Position numbers and translations under genes: made by a program. A DNA stretch of 26,356 bases from Bacteroidota bacterium (GTDB taxonomy: Bacteria; Bacteroidota; Bacteroidia; Bacteroidales; SZUA-534): contig JAIFNJ010000225.1 in NCBI GenBank assembly GCA_020047835.1, positions 1 to 26,356 of the forward strand. The letters run 5' to 3'. The notes under the pieces were generated by a model that ran no database searches, was not told the origin of the DNA, and saw only the letters and a program-made list of their open reading frames with translations. This document shows, piece after piece, positions 24,212-26,356 of this stretch. The first letter of the stretch is position 1. Each line of letters opens with the position of its first letter.

Positions 24212-24928
24212 TTAATTTAGTTCCAAAGATTTTAATTTTTCTTCAAATTCTTTAATTCCTTGAGCATTTTCAACAGAGAATTCACCAATTTTTGTTCGGC
24301 GTAAATCAATTAAGTAAGCTCCGCTTTGTAATGCAGCACCTAAATCCCGAGCAAATGATCGAATATAAGTTCCTTTACTACAAACCAGCTTTACTGTGAC
24401 CATGGGAAGTTCAAATTTAATAATTTCAATACTATAGATTACAATCTTATTGGGTTTAAGTTCAATATCCAATCCTTTTCGAGCCGACTCATACGATCTT
24501 TTTCCGTCGATTTTTTTTGCTGAAAAAACAGGAGGAACTTGATCAATCTCCCCAATGAAAGAAGGTATCACACGATTCAACGCTTCTAATGTAATATGAC
24601 TCCATTCATAAATGTTATCTTCCTCCGTTTCCCTATCAAAAGAGGGTGTTGTTGCACCTAGCTTAATAGTTGCAATATATTCTTTTTCTTGCCCCTGATA
24701 GGTTTCAATCAATTTGGTAAATTTTCCGGTACAAACAATGAGTAACCCAGTTGCCAATGGATCTAAGGTTCCGGCATGTCCAACTTTTATTTTCTTAATC
24801 TGTAATTTTTTACTAATTAGGTACCTTACTTTATTCACAATATCAAACGATGTCCATTCTAAAGGTTTATCAATAAGAATTAGTTTCCCTTCTTGAAAAT
24901 CAATGTTTTTAAAATCTTCTGTAACCAT
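24212..24928 (-). CDS. truB: tRNA pseudouridine(55) synthase
   Basis: A 238-residue enzyme that makes pseudouridine at tRNA position 55 in the T loop. Motifs are LILIDKPLEWTSFD (17-30), the catalytic KVGHAGTLDPLATG with D56, KEYIATIKLGATTPSFD, QVPPVFSAKKIDGKRSYE and CSKGTYIRSFARDLG. Length is in the normal range for Bacteroidota. It is followed by queA, the usual partner. Upstream, 87 non-coding bases separate it from the DUF3098-like gene. In related genomes uppP usually fills that gap. Confidence 0.96.
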   Translation of the reverse strand: MVTEDFKNIDFQEGKLILIDKPLEWTSFDIVNKVRYLISKKLQIKKIKVGHAGTLDPLATGLLIVCTGKFTKLIETYQGQEKEYIATIKLGATTPSFDRETEEDNIYEWSHITLEALNRVIPSFIGEIDQVPPVFSAKKIDGKRSYESARKGLDIELKPNKIVIYSIEIIKFELPMVTVKLVCSKGTYIRSFARDLGAALQSGAYLIDLRRTKIGEFSVENAQGIKEFEEKLKSLELN

Positions 24929-25015
24929 GAATTTAATCTAGTGAATTGACATGACATCTACTTTTTCTTGCGTCAAATCAAGAAATAACACATTACCTAA
25001 TTTTTTGAATGATAA

Positions 25016-25264
25016 TTAATTTGATTTTGGCTTTTTAAGAATGGCATAAATTTCAAAAACAAATCCACCAAAAACTAACATTGGAGCCAATGTTATCCGT
25101 TGAAAATTGAACATGGACTCATTAAATACTTTTGGATCGTTAGACTTACCGCCAGCCATAAGAATGAAACCCAAAATAATAATGGCTAAACCAATTCCCA
25201 TTAAGATATAATTGCTTTTTTCTAAAGCAAAATCCACTTTACTGTTTTCTTTAAGGGTACTCAT
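25016..25264 (-). CDS. DUF3098-like small membrane protein
   Basis: An 82-residue protein with two transmembrane segments: about residues 20-38 (YILMGIGLAIIILGFILMAGG) and about 56-75 (ITLAPMLVFGGFVFEIYAIL). An acidic-polar loop (KSNDPKVFNESMFNFQR) lies between them, and the tail is basic. This matches the DUF3098 family, which in Bacteroidota is encoded directly after ftsX. Function unknown; the conserved position suggests a link to cell division or envelope growth. It starts 15 bases after the ftsX stop. Confidence 0.8.
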   Translation of the reverse strand: MSTLKENSKVDFALEKSNYILMGIGLAIIILGFILMAGGKSNDPKVFNESMFNFQRITLAPMLVFGGFVFEIYAILKKPKSN

Positions 25265-25279
25265 AGTGTCTAGATATAT

Positions 25280-26158
25280 TTAAAAATACAAATCGCTACT
25301 TCGCAATCGCAAGTATTTGTTAACTGCAAACCAAGTTGAAACATAAACCATAGCCATTCCAATAATAAAAACACAACCGAATAATAGGGCAATGGTGTCA
25401 ATATCATTTAAAATTGCTAATTCAGGCAGTTGAACTTCAATCAAATAAATAACCCCACCCAATAAAATGTAGGTAATAAAAATACTGTAAAGGGCGTGAG
25501 TTATGCTTTTTGCAATAAATGGAGCCCGCACAAAACGGTGAGTGGCTCCAACTAATTGCATCGTTTTTATTAAAAAACGCCGTGCATAAACTGATAAACG
25601 AATGGTATTGTTTATCAGTGACAAGGATATCAACAATAGCAAACCGCTAAAAGCAAATAAGACCAAGCTTATTTTTTTTATGTTTTTGTTAACAATTTCA
25701 ACCAATGATTTTTGATAAGAAACCTCTTTGACTTGAGGGTAACTCATAATTATTTGTTCAATTTTTTTTACGCTATCTAAGTTGGCATATTCAGCAAATA
25801 AGCGGACTTCAATAGATGGCATCAATGGATTGTATCCTAAAAAGTTAATAAAATCCTCTCCCAATTCTTCTTGAAGTTCCTTTGCAGCTCTTTCTTTAGT
25901 TATATATTCTGTTGATTTCACGTAATTGGATGCATCGAGATTTTTTTGCAAACGAATCATATCTACTTCTCTAATAGTATTCTCAAGAATAACGGTGAAA
26001 CCGATATTTTCTTTTACATGGCGTGAAAGTTTTTGTCCATTCAGCAACAAAAGCCCCATGATACCAATAATAAACAATACCAGCGAAATACTAATTATAG
26101 AGGTCAAATATGAACTCCGAAGCTTTCGTTTAGATATTTTTTGTTCCCACCGGCTCAT
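25280..26158 (-). CDS. ftsX: Cell division protein FtsX
   Basis: A 292-residue inner-membrane protein, the permease-like partner of FtsE, that activates peptidoglycan hydrolases at the septum. It has an N-terminal cytoplasmic segment (MSRWEQKISKRKLRSS), TM1 (about 17-38) and an extracellular domain of about 125 residues with the conserved FINFLGYNPLMPSIEV stretch. Three further helices follow (about 167-190, 221-242 and 260-283). The ATG at 26158 was chosen over one at 26191 because a -7 promoter box (26178-26185) lies between them and the later start gives the normal N-terminus. No ftsE is present in the window, as is common in this phylum, where ftsE lies elsewhere. Confidence 0.92.
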   Translation of the reverse strand: MSRWEQKISKRKLRSSYLTSIISISLVLFIIGIMGLLLLNGQKLSRHVKENIGFTVILENTIREVDMIRLQKNLDASNYVKSTEYITKERAAKELQEELGEDFINFLGYNPLMPSIEVRLFAEYANLDSVKKIEQIIMSYPQVKEVSYQKSLVEIVNKNIKKISLVLFAFSGLLLLISLSLINNTIRLSVYARRFLIKTMQLVGATHRFVRAPFIAKSITHALYSIFITYILLGGVIYLIEVQLPELAILNDIDTIALLFGCVFIIGMAMVYVSTWFAVNKYLRLRSSDLYF

Positions 26159-26177
26159 ATTCTTTTTTTCAAGTGTG

Positions 26178-26185
26178 CAAAGATA
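26178..26185 (-). promoter_or_regulatory. -7 element of the ftsX operon
   Basis: On the minus strand TATCTTTG matches TAnnTTTG, 20 bases before the ATG at 26158. The -33 box is not obvious. The remaining 26192-26356 stretch is AT-rich and holds no gene I can support. Confidence 0.5.
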
Positions 26186-26356
26186 GTACAAAAATCAACT
26201 GGGTAGCTTTTAGTTTTCAATTAAAGTTCCAACCTTCCCAACCAAATATTCCAAATAAATAAATGTGGAATTATTTATTTTTTACAATCTGTTCTTTGCT
26301 TAATTGCCCTTTCAAAATCACAAATAACTATTAATTAAAAACTTTTCGCTCTTTAA

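Noticed and set aside
26159..26191. Earlier start for FtsX
   Set aside because: The promoter box TATCTTTG lies within this segment, and the added residues do not look like FtsX.
1..26356. CRISPR array, transposase, integrase, phage or defence genes
   Set aside because: I looked for direct-repeat arrays, insertion-sequence ends and such protein motifs on both strands and saw none.

Overview
This window comes from a member of the Bacteroidota (phylum confidence high; order Bacteroidales/Marinilabiliales-like is only a guess). The evidence is AT-rich DNA, several TAnnTTTG -7 promoter elements with little Shine-Dalgarno signal, secreted proteins ending in type IX secretion (T9SS) sorting domains, Bacteroidota-restricted small membrane families (DUF4834-like, DUF3098-like), and the ftsX-DUF3098-truB-queA gene block.

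Layout. 1-3906 (+): a tight cassette made of the end of a membrane carrier (YfcC-like), an isoaspartyl-dipeptidase homologue, a secreted M14 zinc carboxypeptidase and an enolase-superfamily epimerase/racemase. It looks like a peptide or modified-amino-acid salvage unit. 4016-5568 (+): pdxS and pdxT, the two subunits of PLP synthase, separated by an intrinsic terminator. 5633-9156 (-): ahcY, a C-terminal processing protease and dCMP deaminase, transcribed toward pdxT. 9199-9282 (-): tRNA-Leu(CAA) with its own promoter and terminator. 9360-12882 (-): a probable operon of a 912-residue membrane-anchored protein, an MntP-like membrane protein and a DUF4834-like protein. 13082-15124 (-): a T9SS-secreted M43 metalloprotease. 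15280-16878 (-): nadB, divergent from glyS at 17194-18747 (+). 18834-20198 (+): two small secreted proteins of unknown function. 20721-22778 (-): a large T9SS cargo with tandem carbohydrate-binding-like modules. 23115-26158 (-): queA, truB, a DUF3098-like gene and ftsX.

Most of the window is ordinary housekeeping. The main surprise is missing sequence inside or between otherwise well-conserved genes. PdxS lacks about 22 residues carrying the last phosphate-binding strand (GSGIF region). The isoaspartyl dipeptidase lacks about 23 residues that should contain the catalytic aspartate motif. The undecaprenyl-diphosphatase gene usually found between DUF3098 and truB is absent. Both intragenic losses keep the reading frame. 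They are either real deletions with functional consequences or assembly or sequence errors. I did not find a convincing new defence, mobile or RNA-guided system.
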